A stretch of DNA of 64,000 bases from positions 310,001 through 374,000 of the forward strand of contig NZ_FOCK01000003.1 of assembly GCF_900110085.1 (NCBI RefSeq). The letters are read 5' to 3'. This stretch comes from Prevotella sp. ne3005 (lineage in GTDB: Bacteria > Bacteroidota > Bacteroidia > Bacteroidales > Bacteroidaceae). The notes under the pieces are model-generated. The model was not told the origin of the DNA. It did not search any database and saw nothing but the letters and a program-made list of their open reading frames with translations. The position numbers were made by a program, and so were the translations under genes. Positions 54,787 to 63,895 of this stretch are shown in pieces. Numbering within the stretch: position 1 is the stretch's first letter; the number at the start of each line of letters is the position of its first letter.

Positions 54787-54794
54787 CAAAGGTA
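54787..54794 (-). promoter_or_regulatory. Bacteroidetes -7 element for the DUF2851-dprA unit
   Basis: Reads TACCTTTG on the minus strand; a -33-like TTTG (CAAA at 54815-54818 on the plus strand) is 20 bases away. The start codon is 28 bases downstream. Confidence 0.65.
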
Positions 54795-54898
54795 ATGGTT
54801 TTTGTCAAAACAACCAAATAATTCACAGATTATTTATAATTTTGCCATCAAAGAGATGGCGAACTTACTCCGTCTCGGCATAAAAAAGATTAAAATCT

Positions 54899-54929
54899 TT
54901 TGTTCTGCTCTCGACTTTTCGTAACTTTG
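54899..54929 (+). promoter_or_regulatory. Bacteroidetes promoter for dusB
   Basis: TTTG at 54899-54902 and TAACTTTG at 54922-54929, 19 bases apart, eight bases before the dusB ATG; the transcript would be nearly leaderless. Confidence 0.65.
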
Positions 54930-54937
54930 CAGGCGAA

Positions 54938-55885
54938 ATGAAGATAGGAAACGTAGAATTCGGTGAAAGACCTGTGTTTCTGGCGCCTATGGAGGATGTG
55001 ACAGACATTGGTTTCCGACTGCTGTGTAAGCGGTTCGGAGCAGCCATGGTGTACACGGAGTTTGTAAGTGCCGAGGCCCTGATACGCGATGTAAAGTCGA
55101 CCATCTCCAAGTTGACCATCAGTGATACGGAGCGCCCCGTGGGTATCCAGATCTATGGTCGCGATATAGAGGCGATGGTCGAGGCAGCCAAGATTGTAGA
55201 ACAGGCAGGCCCCGATGTGATTGACCTGAACTTCGGCTGCCCCGTGAAGAAGGTGGCAGGTAAAGGGGCTGGTGCAGGTATGTTGCAAAACATCCCCAAG
55301 ATGCTGGAGATTACGCAGAAAGTGGTGGATGCCGTAAAACTGCCCGTCACCGTAAAGACCCGCTTAGGCTGGAACCACGAACAACTGATCATCACCTCGT
55401 TGGCAGAGCAGTTGCAGGACTGCGGCATCCAGGCCCTGACCATTCATGGGCGCACCCGTAGTCAGATGTACACAGGTAATGCCGACTGGACGCTGATTGG
55501 CGAAGTCAAGCGCAACCCTCGCGTACATATTCCTATTATAGGAAATGGTGACATCCACTCACTCGACGAGGCAGATCAAGCCTTCGACACCTATGGCGTA
55601 GATGCCGTGATGATCGGACGCGCCACCTTTGGCTGTCCTTGGATCTTCAGTCGCGAAAGTCTCGATTTCAACGAGAAATTAGACATCCTCGAAGAACTGC
55701 TGCGCATCAATGTGGAGCGCATCGACGAGAAGCGAGGCATTCTCCACACCCGTCGACACCTCGCTGCTACTCCCATCTTCAAGGGTATCCCCGATTTCCG
55801 TCAGACCCGCATCGCCATGCTCCGTGCCGAGACGATGTCCGACCTCCTCGCCATCCTCGAAGACATCCGCCAACGATTAGGATAA
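54938..55885 (+). CDS. dusB: tRNA-dihydrouridine synthase
   Basis: A 315-residue FMN-dependent Dus enzyme that reduces uridines in tRNA. The FLAPMEDVTD opening, the catalytic Cys101 in NFGCPVKKV, and the FMN-phosphate segment with NGDIHS and GVDAVMIGRATFGCPW are all present. DusB is the closest family branch. It precedes glnA by 48 bases, possibly on the same transcript. Confidence 0.93.
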   Translation: MKIGNVEFGERPVFLAPMEDVTDIGFRLLCKRFGAAMVYTEFVSAEALIRDVKSTISKLTISDTERPVGIQIYGRDIEAMVEAAKIVEQAGPDVIDLNFGCPVKKVAGKGAGAGMLQNIPKMLEITQKVVDAVKLPVTVKTRLGWNHEQLIITSLAEQLQDCGIQALTIHGRTRSQMYTGNADWTLIGEVKRNPRVHIPIIGNGDIHSLDEADQAFDTYGVDAVMIGRATFGCPWIFSRESLDFNEKLDILEELLRINVERIDEKRGILHTRRHLAATPIFKGIPDFRQTRIAMLRAETMSDLLAILEDIRQRLG

Positions 55886-55933
55886 AACTCTTTTGGCAAT
55901 AAAATATAGCAAACTTCAAACTATAAAGTAATT

Positions 55934-57439
55934 ATGACCCAAGAAAACACTGTTCTGAATGCCAATCCGATTGTGACATTCCTTCAGAAACCGGCTGCAT
56001 CTTTTACCAAAGCCGACATCATCAACTACATCGTGTCTAACGAGATCCGCATGGTGAACTTCATGTATCCAGGCGGCGATGGCAAGTTGAAGACACTCAA
56101 CTTTGTCATCAACGACTTCGATTACCTCGACACCATATTGACTTGTGGCGAGCGCGTGGATGGCAGCAGTCTCTTCTCATTTATCCAGGCTGGTTCGAGC
56201 GACCTTTATGTACTGCCTCGTTTCCGCACAGCCTTCGTCGACCCGTTTGCAGAGATTCCTACTATTACGATGCTCTGTTCTTATTTCGACAAGGATGGTC
56301 ATCCCCTGGAGTCTTCGCCAGAGCACACGCTCCATAAGGCAGCTGTAGCCTTCACAGAGGTTACAGGCATGGAGTTTCAGGCAATGGGTGAGCTGGAGTA
56401 TTATGTGATCAGCGACGACGAAGAGAATTTCCCTGCTCAGGATCAGCGCGGCTATCACGAGTCGGCTCCCTACGCCAAAGCCAATGAGTTCCGTACTCGT
56501 TGCATGCAGTATATTGCCCAGGCAGGCGGAAAGATCAAATACGGCCATTCGGAGGTGGGCAACTTCTCGCTCAACGGCAAGAACTACGAGCAGAATGAGA
56601 TCGAGTTCCTGCCTGTACCTGTAGAACAGGCTGCCGATCAGTTGATGCTGGCCAAGTGGATCATCCGCAACCTTGGCTATCAACAAGGCTACAACATCAC
56701 CTTTGCGCCAAAGATCACCACTGGCAAAGCAGGTTCTGGTCTGCATATCCACATGCGTATACTCAAGGATGGTAAGAATCAGATGCTCTCCAACGGTGTG
56801 CTCTCAGAGGCTGCCCGGAAGATGATTGCTGGTATGATGGACCTTGCACCAGCTATCACAGCCTTTGGCAACAAGAATCCCACCAGCTATTTCCGTCTGG
56901 TGCCCCATCAGGAGGCTCCCACCAATGTGTGCTGGGGCGACAGAAATCGCAGTGTACTAGTGCGAGTGCCCCTTGGCTGGGCTGCTGATGTGGATATGTG
57001 TCGTGCTGCCAATCCGCTGGAGCCACAGACCAACTACGATACGAGCATCAAACAGACCGTTGAGATGCGCTCACCTGACGGCTCTGCCGATCTCTATCAG
57101 TTGCTGGCAGGTCTTTGTGTCGCCTGCCGTCATGGTTTCGAGATGGAGGATGCCCTTGAGGTGGCAGAGAAGACCTATGTCAACGTGAACATCCACGCTG
57201 CAGAGAATGCCGATCGTCTGGCTACGCTGGCTCAGTTGCCGGACTCTTGTGTGGCTTCAGCCGAGTGCCTCAATCGTCAGCGCCAGGTGTTTGAGGAGCA
57301 TGGTGTGTTCTCGCCTGCTATGATCGACGGCATCATCGCCCAATTGCAGGACTTCGATGACAAGACGCTCCGCAAAAATATCGAGAACTACCCTGAGGAG
57401 ATCCAAAAACTCGTCAATCAGTATTTCCATTGCGGCTAA
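55934..57439 (+). CDS. glnA: glutamine synthetase, type I-like
   Basis: A 501-residue glutamine synthetase that makes glutamine from glutamate, ammonia and ATP. The N-terminal beta-grasp segment and DGSSLFSF are followed by ELEYYV, GSGLHIHM, the ATP/substrate block LVPHQEAPTNVCWGDRNRS and EMRSPDGSADLYQL. Catalytic residues appear complete. Some GS-like proteins act on polyamines or other amines; the intact GS motif set and lack of such neighbours favour a true GS. It converges on the CE2-like gene. Confidence 0.88.
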   Translation: MTQENTVLNANPIVTFLQKPAASFTKADIINYIVSNEIRMVNFMYPGGDGKLKTLNFVINDFDYLDTILTCGERVDGSSLFSFIQAGSSDLYVLPRFRTAFVDPFAEIPTITMLCSYFDKDGHPLESSPEHTLHKAAVAFTEVTGMEFQAMGELEYYVISDDEENFPAQDQRGYHESAPYAKANEFRTRCMQYIAQAGGKIKYGHSEVGNFSLNGKNYEQNEIEFLPVPVEQAADQLMLAKWIIRNLGYQQGYNITFAPKITTGKAGSGLHIHMRILKDGKNQMLSNGVLSEAARKMIAGMMDLAPAITAFGNKNPTSYFRLVPHQEAPTNVCWGDRNRSVLVRVPLGWAADVDMCRAANPLEPQTNYDTSIKQTVEMRSPDGSADLYQLLAGLCVACRHGFEMEDALEVAEKTYVNVNIHAAENADRLATLAQLPDSCVASAECLNRQRQVFEEHGVFSPAMIDGIIAQLQDFDDKTLRKNIENYPEEIQKLVNQYFHCG

Positions 57440-57462
57440 CGACAAGGTCACCCCTCTGCACG

Positions 57463-58593
57463 TTAGAACCAATTCATCAGAGAACGAAGGTAGGCAGTCA
57501 GCTCGACAGCCATCTTTTCGTCTTCGTAGACGTTGGGGTGATAATCGTTACCATAGAACTCCTCACCAGAAATGGGTGCCATATCGAAGCGATAGACCTC
57601 TTTGTCACCTGCTTTATGAGCCTCAGCAGTCACCTCGTCGAGCAGTTGCTTGACCTCCCGCAACTCTTTATTGTAGAGCATAGTACCCGTCAGAAAGACA
57701 ATCTTCGCCTTCGGATTATGGTCGCGCACCTGCTTCAGGAGCTTCTGATAGCCCTGTTTCAGGAGATCCAGGTCATAGTTGTTTGTTGAAGTATCGTTGG
57801 TGCCGAGGTTGATGCAGATGACATCGGGCTGATAGCGACTGAAGTCCCATTTCTCTCTGAGGAAAGTGGCCTCCTCGCGCAGCTTCAGATCCCAAGCATA
57901 ACCCGTATATTCATACTGGACGGGCATGCATGAACGGGGTGACCCTGTCTTAGCCTCACCGTAGTTGCGATAGGCCCCGATACCACTGCGAGCCACCACC
58001 CAGTGCTGGGCGTTGAGGTTGCGGGATGTAATGGATGCGTAAGAATAATAGTGATTCTCGGTAGCATAATCGAAACCTTCCTCCTTCTTCAATCCCTCGT
58101 TGCCATAACCACAGGTAATGGAATTGCCGATGAATTCGATCTTTCTGGAGGGGAGGGCTGGCGTCTCCACCAGCTTTTTGCCCTTGTCGAGCACAAAGCC
58201 CCAAAACTCTGGGAAGAACTCATAGCCCTCGATGGCATACATCAGTCTGACCGTATGCACACCATTAGGAAGTGCTGTGGCAAGAGTCACCACAGAGTCG
58301 CGCTCCCCACGAAAAGCCACCTTGAAAGGTTCTGCCTGGTCGATCTGAGCCACAAAATAACCACTACGGGGTTTGGCTATCATACGCAACGAGGTGCCCT
58401 CGAACGAGGCAACTATCTGAATACCAGGGTAGTTCCAGGCGGGTCGTTCAGGATTGGTAAAGCTGATACGCCCTGTGTATTGGATGAACTTGTCCGAAGG
58501 ACTGATGATACTACCCTTGATGGGTACGGTCTCAATGGCAAAGGCACCCGAACACACCAGGGTGAGCAGTGCCGTTAATAACTTTTTTCTCAT
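57463..58593 (-). CDS. SGNH/GDSL esterase, CE2-like acetylxylan esterase
   Basis: A 376-residue secreted esterase with an N-terminal signal peptide (1-19), a beta-sandwich of about 120 residues and an SGNH hydrolase domain. The nucleophile is Ser158 in GNSITCG, the oxyanion Asn is in LGTNDTS, and the His is in DYHPN near the C terminus. This two-domain layout is that of CE2 esterases, which remove acetyl groups from xylan or other plant glycans. It starts 16 bases behind the GH97 gene and is probably in the same operon, so the two enzymes likely work together. Confidence 0.88.
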   Translation of the reverse strand: MRKKLLTALLTLVCSGAFAIETVPIKGSIISPSDKFIQYTGRISFTNPERPAWNYPGIQIVASFEGTSLRMIAKPRSGYFVAQIDQAEPFKVAFRGERDSVVTLATALPNGVHTVRLMYAIEGYEFFPEFWGFVLDKGKKLVETPALPSRKIEFIGNSITCGYGNEGLKKEEGFDYATENHYYSYASITSRNLNAQHWVVARSGIGAYRNYGEAKTGSPRSCMPVQYEYTGYAWDLKLREEATFLREKWDFSRYQPDVICINLGTNDTSTNNYDLDLLKQGYQKLLKQVRDHNPKAKIVFLTGTMLYNKELREVKQLLDEVTAEAHKAGDKEVYRFDMAPISGEEFYGNDYHPNVYEDEKMAVELTAYLRSLMNWF

Positions 58594-58609
58594 GTCTTAT
58601 GCTCTGTTC

Positions 58610-60619
58610 TTATTGTTTCCTGAAAATACCAGTCCAACCACCGCCACTGCTGAGATGAACCTGCAACTGACTACGGCCTGACACCGTCTGCTGACTATGC
58701 TTATAGTCTGTGCCATCCTTCTGGGCATTCACGCCATCGGCGAAGATATCGGCAGAGAACTGCCCTTCTCCAAGGAAAGAGAGGTCGATGGTCAGGTCAC
58801 GTGCCGTCCAGTCTGTCATCGCAGCAACATACCACGTGGTACCCTTGCGACGGGCGATCACAGTATATTCACCAAGCTGTCCGTCGAGAGCCACTGTCTC
58901 ATCGAATGTGGTGGGGATTTGTGCGATGAAATCGGTACATTCCTGATTCTGCATGTACATTGTCGGACTATCAGCCAGCATCTGAAGCGGTGCCTCGAAG
59001 GTGGTGTACATCGCCATCTGATGAACGCGAGTACCCTGACTCATCGGGTGATTGTTATTGCCAAAGAAGTTATCCTTCATGGCATTCATCATCGCACCAG
59101 GTGTATAATCCATCGGTCCTGCCAGCATACGCAGATAGGGTGCTGTCACATCGTAGCGGGGTTGGTTGTGAAGTGGACCATCGCCAACACGGGGCTCCCA
59201 CTTGGAGTTCTCCAAGCCCTTCACACCCTCAAAGTTAAAGATGTTAGGATAAGCACGCTGAATACCAAAGGGTTTCAGTCCATGGAAATCGAGATACAGA
59301 TGATGCTTGGCAGCACAGGCTGCAACCTGATAGGCAGACGCAATCACCTGCTGGTCATCACGATCGAAGAAATCCACCTTAAAGCCTTTGATGCCCATAT
59401 CAGCATAATGCTTCATGACCGCCTCAGTGACGGCAGCACCTTTTTCAGGATCACTGCCAATGAGATTCCGCCAACTGGACCAGAGGATGATGCCCACCCC
59501 TTTTTCCTGTCCGTATGCAATCAGACGAGGCAGGTCGATATCAGGACTAAGGTCTTCCATCAGCGACTCCTTGCCACTCCAACCTTCGTCGATAATGATG
59601 TATTCGATCTTATTCTTGGCGGCAAAGTCTATATAATATAAATAGGTGTCGGTATTCATACCCGACTTGAAGTCAACACCAGTAATGTTACAGTTGTTCC
59701 ACCAGTCCCATGCCACCTTGCCAGGCTGGATCCATGAGAGATCGGTGATACGACAGGCAGGAGCAAGTCGCTGCGCCATGTCGCAGTTGAGGATATCGGC
59801 ATCCTTCTCTGTGATGACAACAGCACGCCAGGGAAGTGCCTGTCCGCCATTCAACTTAGCGATGAAATCGGCACGTTTCGTCGGCACGAGGTTCAGACGA
59901 TCATAGCCACCTACCTCTTGTGCCAGCGGATAAGGGGCAAACTCTGCCTTTAACGAGTGCTGCGGTCCTTTTTTCAGGAACATGCCAGGATAGTTCTCTA
60001 CACCAGCATCCATCACGATAGCCTTCATGCCGTCTGGCAAGCAGACAGCCAACGGGGTGATGGCCAGCGAATCAGGGTACATCTTTGACAGCGGGACTTC
60101 ATCATAATAGGATTCGAAGGAATAGCAATAACGCTCTCCTCCCCGATTGTCGTTGACATAAGGGATAAAGGCTGGAAGGTCTTTGGCAAAGCAAAACTCT
60201 GCGGTTTCATCGTTCACCACAAAGGGTTTATTATTGGTACTGATCAGGCGATAGGCCGCTCCGTCATTATAGGCTCTTACCTCGATAGTGAACTTCTGTG
60301 TCGTATAAAGCAACAGCTGTCCGTAATCATCGCTGATTGTCTGTTTCTTATAAAACGGGTTCTTAAAACTACTGTTAACGTTCTTCTTCGCCACCTTGCC
60401 GACCTTACCCAGAGTCAGCGTCTTCCTGCCTTGCGTCAGACTGATGTCTATAGTTGACGGCAACAGCACCTGCCGCCCGTCGTAATCAACAGACCATTTC
60501 ACGGTTTCATCGGTGTTTACCGTCACCTTGACCTTCCCATTAGGCGAGCACACGTCATAATTCCCTGCTGAGACTGTCGCTGTCATCAGGCAGAAAAGGG
60601 CAACTGCAATTGTTTTCAT
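58610..60619 (-). CDS. glycoside hydrolase family 97, retaining alpha-galactosidase type
   Basis: A 669-residue secreted GH97 enzyme: signal peptide 1-18 or so, N-terminal beta-supersandwich, TIM barrel from about 275 with WDWWNN and IIIDEGWSG, and a C-terminal beta-sheet. The barrel has Asp416 in KVDFFDRDDQ where the retaining alpha-galactosidases of the family have their nucleophile, and Glu470 in LENSK as acid/base candidate; inverting SusB-type members use glutamates instead. It heads the GH97-CE2 unit with its own promoter. Confidence 0.92.
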   Translation of the reverse strand: MKTIAVALFCLMTATVSAGNYDVCSPNGKVKVTVNTDETVKWSVDYDGRQVLLPSTIDISLTQGRKTLTLGKVGKVAKKNVNSSFKNPFYKKQTISDDYGQLLLYTTQKFTIEVRAYNDGAAYRLISTNNKPFVVNDETAEFCFAKDLPAFIPYVNDNRGGERYCYSFESYYDEVPLSKMYPDSLAITPLAVCLPDGMKAIVMDAGVENYPGMFLKKGPQHSLKAEFAPYPLAQEVGGYDRLNLVPTKRADFIAKLNGGQALPWRAVVITEKDADILNCDMAQRLAPACRITDLSWIQPGKVAWDWWNNCNITGVDFKSGMNTDTYLYYIDFAAKNKIEYIIIDEGWSGKESLMEDLSPDIDLPRLIAYGQEKGVGIILWSSWRNLIGSDPEKGAAVTEAVMKHYADMGIKGFKVDFFDRDDQQVIASAYQVAACAAKHHLYLDFHGLKPFGIQRAYPNIFNFEGVKGLENSKWEPRVGDGPLHNQPRYDVTAPYLRMLAGPMDYTPGAMMNAMKDNFFGNNNHPMSQGTRVHQMAMYTTFEAPLQMLADSPTMYMQNQECTDFIAQIPTTFDETVALDGQLGEYTVIARRKGTTWYVAAMTDWTARDLTIDLSFLGEGQFSADIFADGVNAQKDGTDYKHSQQTVSGRSQLQVHLSSGGGWTGIFRKQ

Positions 60620-60667
60620 CTTCAGCTATTTTAGTTTTTAATAATCCATCATTGGCTTTTGTTGGCG

Positions 60668-60675
60668 CAAAGATA
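60668..60675 (-). promoter_or_regulatory. Bacteroidetes -7 element for the GH97-CE2 unit
   Basis: Reads TATCTTTG on the minus strand, 48 bases before the GH97 ATG at 60619. Confidence 0.6.
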
Positions 60676-60734
60676 AACAAAATAATCCGAATTAAAAGCA
60701 ATTTTAAGGAAAAAGTGTATTATTGGCACTTCAT

Positions 60735-63305
60735 TTACAGTCTGTTCTTCTCATCATTACCAGCTCCAGAGCCCTTGTACTTCGAGCCAGAGACGTTGAA
60801 GTTGTAGCTCAGCGTCAGACCTACACACTGCGTATAAGTGTATACGTCTTGGTCTGTCAGGCCGATGGCATAGTAAGTAGTCATCTTGGTCTTGGCCGTG
60901 CGGAAGATGTCATTGGCATAGAGCGTACACGAAAGCCGTTCATTGAAGAATGACTTCTGCAGGCGGGCATTCACCGCAAAACTGTCGCCACGATACATGA
61001 ATGCCCAATGGTTGCTGCCTGTATAACCAATCTGCAACAATGCCTTCATCGTTGGGCAGATGACAAACCAGCTCTTGAGATCGAAGGAGAATTCGGGCTT
61101 GTTCAGCTTCTTTGGTGCGCCATACGATTCGGCATCGAACATCTGCTGATAATAGTGCAGCGTGGCTGTGGGTTGCCAGAAGCCAAGCTTTGGCGAGGCG
61201 ACGAAGGTGGCATAGACACGATCCTGATGATCGAAGTTCATGGGTTGGAAGATGGCTATCTCCTTTTCTTCATCATACACTCTGCCAATGTGGGTAAACA
61301 GGTCGTTCTCACGCGTAAAACCAGCCACGAACGTCAGCCACGAGTAGGTGAAATTAAGGTCGATGCCCTGGCGCACCGACGGGCGTAACAACGGATTACC
61401 ACCCTCATAGAACATACGGCTGTCATAGACAATCATAGACTCCAGCATGCGGTAGGGCGGACGAGTGATACGCTTGCTGTAGCTCAACTGGGCACTCCAT
61501 TTGTCCTTCTGCCATGCAGCTGACAGGTTTGGGAACCAGTCGTTATAGGTGCGGCTGGGCTCTTGCTGCCATTCGCCAAACGAGTAGTAATCTGTTTTTA
61601 CGTGCTCAAAACGGAGGCCAGCATTCAGGCGCCACTGCCCTAACTGAAGCTCGTATTCAGCAAAACCAGCTATGTTCTTTTCCTTCATCTCGTTGTCGGT
61701 CTCAGGTATGATGCCTTCTTCATTGAAATTGCGCCCATAGCTCTTCGTACTCGTTGCCTCAGTTCCACCACTCAGAACACCTTTCCAAACAGGATAAGAC
61801 AGCACCAGCTTGCCCGCCATCATCTTGCGGTCTTCATGGTTGAGGGTCGTGATGGTGCGATCACCAAGTTCTTGACTATACTCCTGCTGGTTGAGATGGC
61901 TCTCCGTCTTGCGTTGCAACATCGTCGCGTTTAAGTCGATGTCCAGTTTTCCTACCTTCCCCACATAATATGTATTCAGTTCCCATACAGGTTTGTCGAG
62001 TTCGTCGATATCTGTATTCAAAAGGACATCCCCATAGAAGGCACCATTCTTGAGATAGTTCTGCGTCATGTCTGACTTGAATCTATTATAGAATATCTTC
62101 TGCGATGAGAAGCTCAGTCCAAGAGAATGGTCGGTATTGAAATCGTAACTCAGGCCACCCTTGTACTGCAGTTCTGTCCAGCTACTCCTTACGGGTAAAT
62201 CCGCATGGACATCGAAAAAGTCTTTCTTGATATGCAACTCCTGCTCAAGGTCTTGATCATTACTATAATGCCCGTTGTCGAGGGCCACGTTGGCAAAGAC
62301 CTCCAACCCGCCTATGCGATATTTCAAGGTCAGATCGTCATAGTTGTTCCACTTGTTGTTCTTCCATGTATCGCTGGTCACCATCAGACTCAGTCCGTCG
62401 CCTTGCGGCTTCAGCGTCTTGATGCGGATGACGGCATTCACCTCGGCATTGTATTTGGCTCCAGGAGACGTGATGACATCAACGCTCTTGATATCCACCG
62501 ATTTCAGTTGTTTCAGTTCGCTGGGGTCGCGTACCTTCTTATTATTGATATAGATCTCGGGCTCGCCTTTGGCCAGCACCTCAAACTTACCGTCCTTGCT
62601 TTGCACCATCGGAATCATCGACAGCAGATCGTCGGCAGTGCCGATATCGTGGAGGATGGAGTGCTGCACGTCTACCGTCATACCGCCCTGGGCCATCTTG
62701 TACTGCGGAATCTCACCTTTCACCTCTACGCCTTTCACCATGTAGGTCTCTGGTAAGAGGGTAATGGTGCCGATGTTACCCACACTGACATGGCGAGTCA
62801 CCGTCTTATAGCCCACATAGGTCACCTTCAGCATGATCTTCTTCTCACGGCAGGGAATCACGAAGTCGCCATTCTCATTGCTCACGCCGCCATTGATGTA
62901 TGTGGAATTCCTGTCGCTGCTATTGGGATCGGCAACGCCGTGCAATGAGACGTTGGCGAACTCTATGGGCTGCCCCTCGGCATCGACCACACGCCCGATG
63001 ACCTTCGCATCCTCCTTCTGGGTACACTCTATGAAGATACGGTTGTCGTCGTAGGTTACTTTCATGGGATAGAAGCCGATGACCTCGCGGATAGCCTCCT
63101 TGAGAGGCAGATCGCTGAAATGGCTGGTGACGGTGAAGTCTTCCAGCTCGTCGTAGATGAAATAGATCGTCTGGTCGCTGGTAGCAGCGTTCAGGTCTTC
63201 GAGCACTTTGGAGAGCGACTCGTTCTGGTAGTCGCGGCTTAGCCTTTGAGCCTGGGCACACAACGAGAGTGCACAGAGCAATGCTGTGAATAGATACTGT
63301 TTCAT
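60735..63305 (-). CDS. TonB-dependent receptor with STN domain, outer-membrane beta-barrel family
   Basis: An 856-residue outer-membrane protein. After the signal peptide (1-20) comes an STN domain (about 22-92, SKVLEDLNAATSDQTIYFIYDE), then a carboxypeptidase-like domain (KVIGRVVDAEGQPIEFANVSL), a plug with MIPMVQSKDGKFEVLAKGEPEIYINNKKV and a long barrel (OMP_b-brl_3 type). The STN domain usually touches an anti-sigma factor to report ligand binding. The gene lies 17 bases after such a protein's gene. Substrate unknown; no SusD follows. Confidence 0.9.
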   Translation of the reverse strand: MKQYLFTALLCALSLCAQAQRLSRDYQNESLSKVLEDLNAATSDQTIYFIYDELEDFTVTSHFSDLPLKEAIREVIGFYPMKVTYDDNRIFIECTQKEDAKVIGRVVDAEGQPIEFANVSLHGVADPNSSDRNSTYINGGVSNENGDFVIPCREKKIMLKVTYVGYKTVTRHVSVGNIGTITLLPETYMVKGVEVKGEIPQYKMAQGGMTVDVQHSILHDIGTADDLLSMIPMVQSKDGKFEVLAKGEPEIYINNKKVRDPSELKQLKSVDIKSVDVITSPGAKYNAEVNAVIRIKTLKPQGDGLSLMVTSDTWKNNKWNNYDDLTLKYRIGGLEVFANVALDNGHYSNDQDLEQELHIKKDFFDVHADLPVRSSWTELQYKGGLSYDFNTDHSLGLSFSSQKIFYNRFKSDMTQNYLKNGAFYGDVLLNTDIDELDKPVWELNTYYVGKVGKLDIDLNATMLQRKTESHLNQQEYSQELGDRTITTLNHEDRKMMAGKLVLSYPVWKGVLSGGTEATSTKSYGRNFNEEGIIPETDNEMKEKNIAGFAEYELQLGQWRLNAGLRFEHVKTDYYSFGEWQQEPSRTYNDWFPNLSAAWQKDKWSAQLSYSKRITRPPYRMLESMIVYDSRMFYEGGNPLLRPSVRQGIDLNFTYSWLTFVAGFTRENDLFTHIGRVYDEEKEIAIFQPMNFDHQDRVYATFVASPKLGFWQPTATLHYYQQMFDAESYGAPKKLNKPEFSFDLKSWFVICPTMKALLQIGYTGSNHWAFMYRGDSFAVNARLQKSFFNERLSCTLYANDIFRTAKTKMTTYYAIGLTDQDVYTYTQCVGLTLSYNFNVSGSKYKGSGAGNDEKNRL

Positions 63306-63322
63306 AAGGTCGGTGGCTAGTG

Positions 63323-63895
63323 TTATTCTACAATCAGTTTCTTGTTGTCGCGAGTGATATGGATGCGTTCGAATTTATTGAACGTATCGATGACATCGTC
63401 GATGGTCGCCTGCTTGTCCCATGTATAGTAGAGACGGATGTGTCTGCTGGCTTCCTGCCTATAGACCACCTCTACCTGATAGTAAGCGGCTACATCGCCC
63501 AGAATGGTTGCAAGCTCGGCATCCTCGTAGACGACGGGGGCTGTCTGAGGCACCTCCCCGGCAACTGCCTGCGCAGCAGTCTGCCGGTGCTGGCTCCGGA
63601 TCTCCGTCTGCTGAGAGGGCGCGGATGATTTCCCTGCTGTGCTGTAGGCCACATGATAAGCTGCGTAGGCAATGCCCGACAGCATCAGCACGCCAACAAA
63701 CATCGCGGCTATCTTCCTGACAAGATAAAAGGAACCTCGATTCTCCTCTATCTGCTTTCCCCCATTTCTGAATGCCCGCCACGCCTCGCCGGCATCAGGC
63801 ACAGGGACCTCCACTTCGTCCAGCATCTGGTCGAGCTGCTCATCGGTGTATTGCTCAGGGTGCAGCAGCATCCTGATCTGCTCTTCTTTCTTCAT
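63323..63895 (-). CDS. reduced anti-sigma-like protein with DUF4974 domain
   Basis: A 190-residue protein with a cytoplasmic N-terminal part of about 55 residues (acidic, DEQLDQMLDEVE), one membrane helix at about 58-82 (YLVRKIAAMFVGVLMLSGIAYA) and a periplasmic part ending in a DUF4974 domain (about 125-190). In standard FecR-like anti-sigma factors a FecR domain of about 100 residues lies between the helix and DUF4974; here it is replaced by a Gln/Ser/Ala-rich linker. It overlaps the sigma factor gene by four bases and precedes the TonB receptor. Confidence 0.82.
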   Translation of the reverse strand: MKKEEQIRMLLHPEQYTDEQLDQMLDEVEVPVPDAGEAWRAFRNGGKQIEENRGSFYLVRKIAAMFVGVLMLSGIAYAAYHVAYSTAGKSSAPSQQTEIRSQHRQTAAQAVAGEVPQTAPVVYEDAELATILGDVAAYYQVEVVYRQEASRHIRLYYTWDKQATIDDVIDTFNKFERIHITRDNKKLIVE

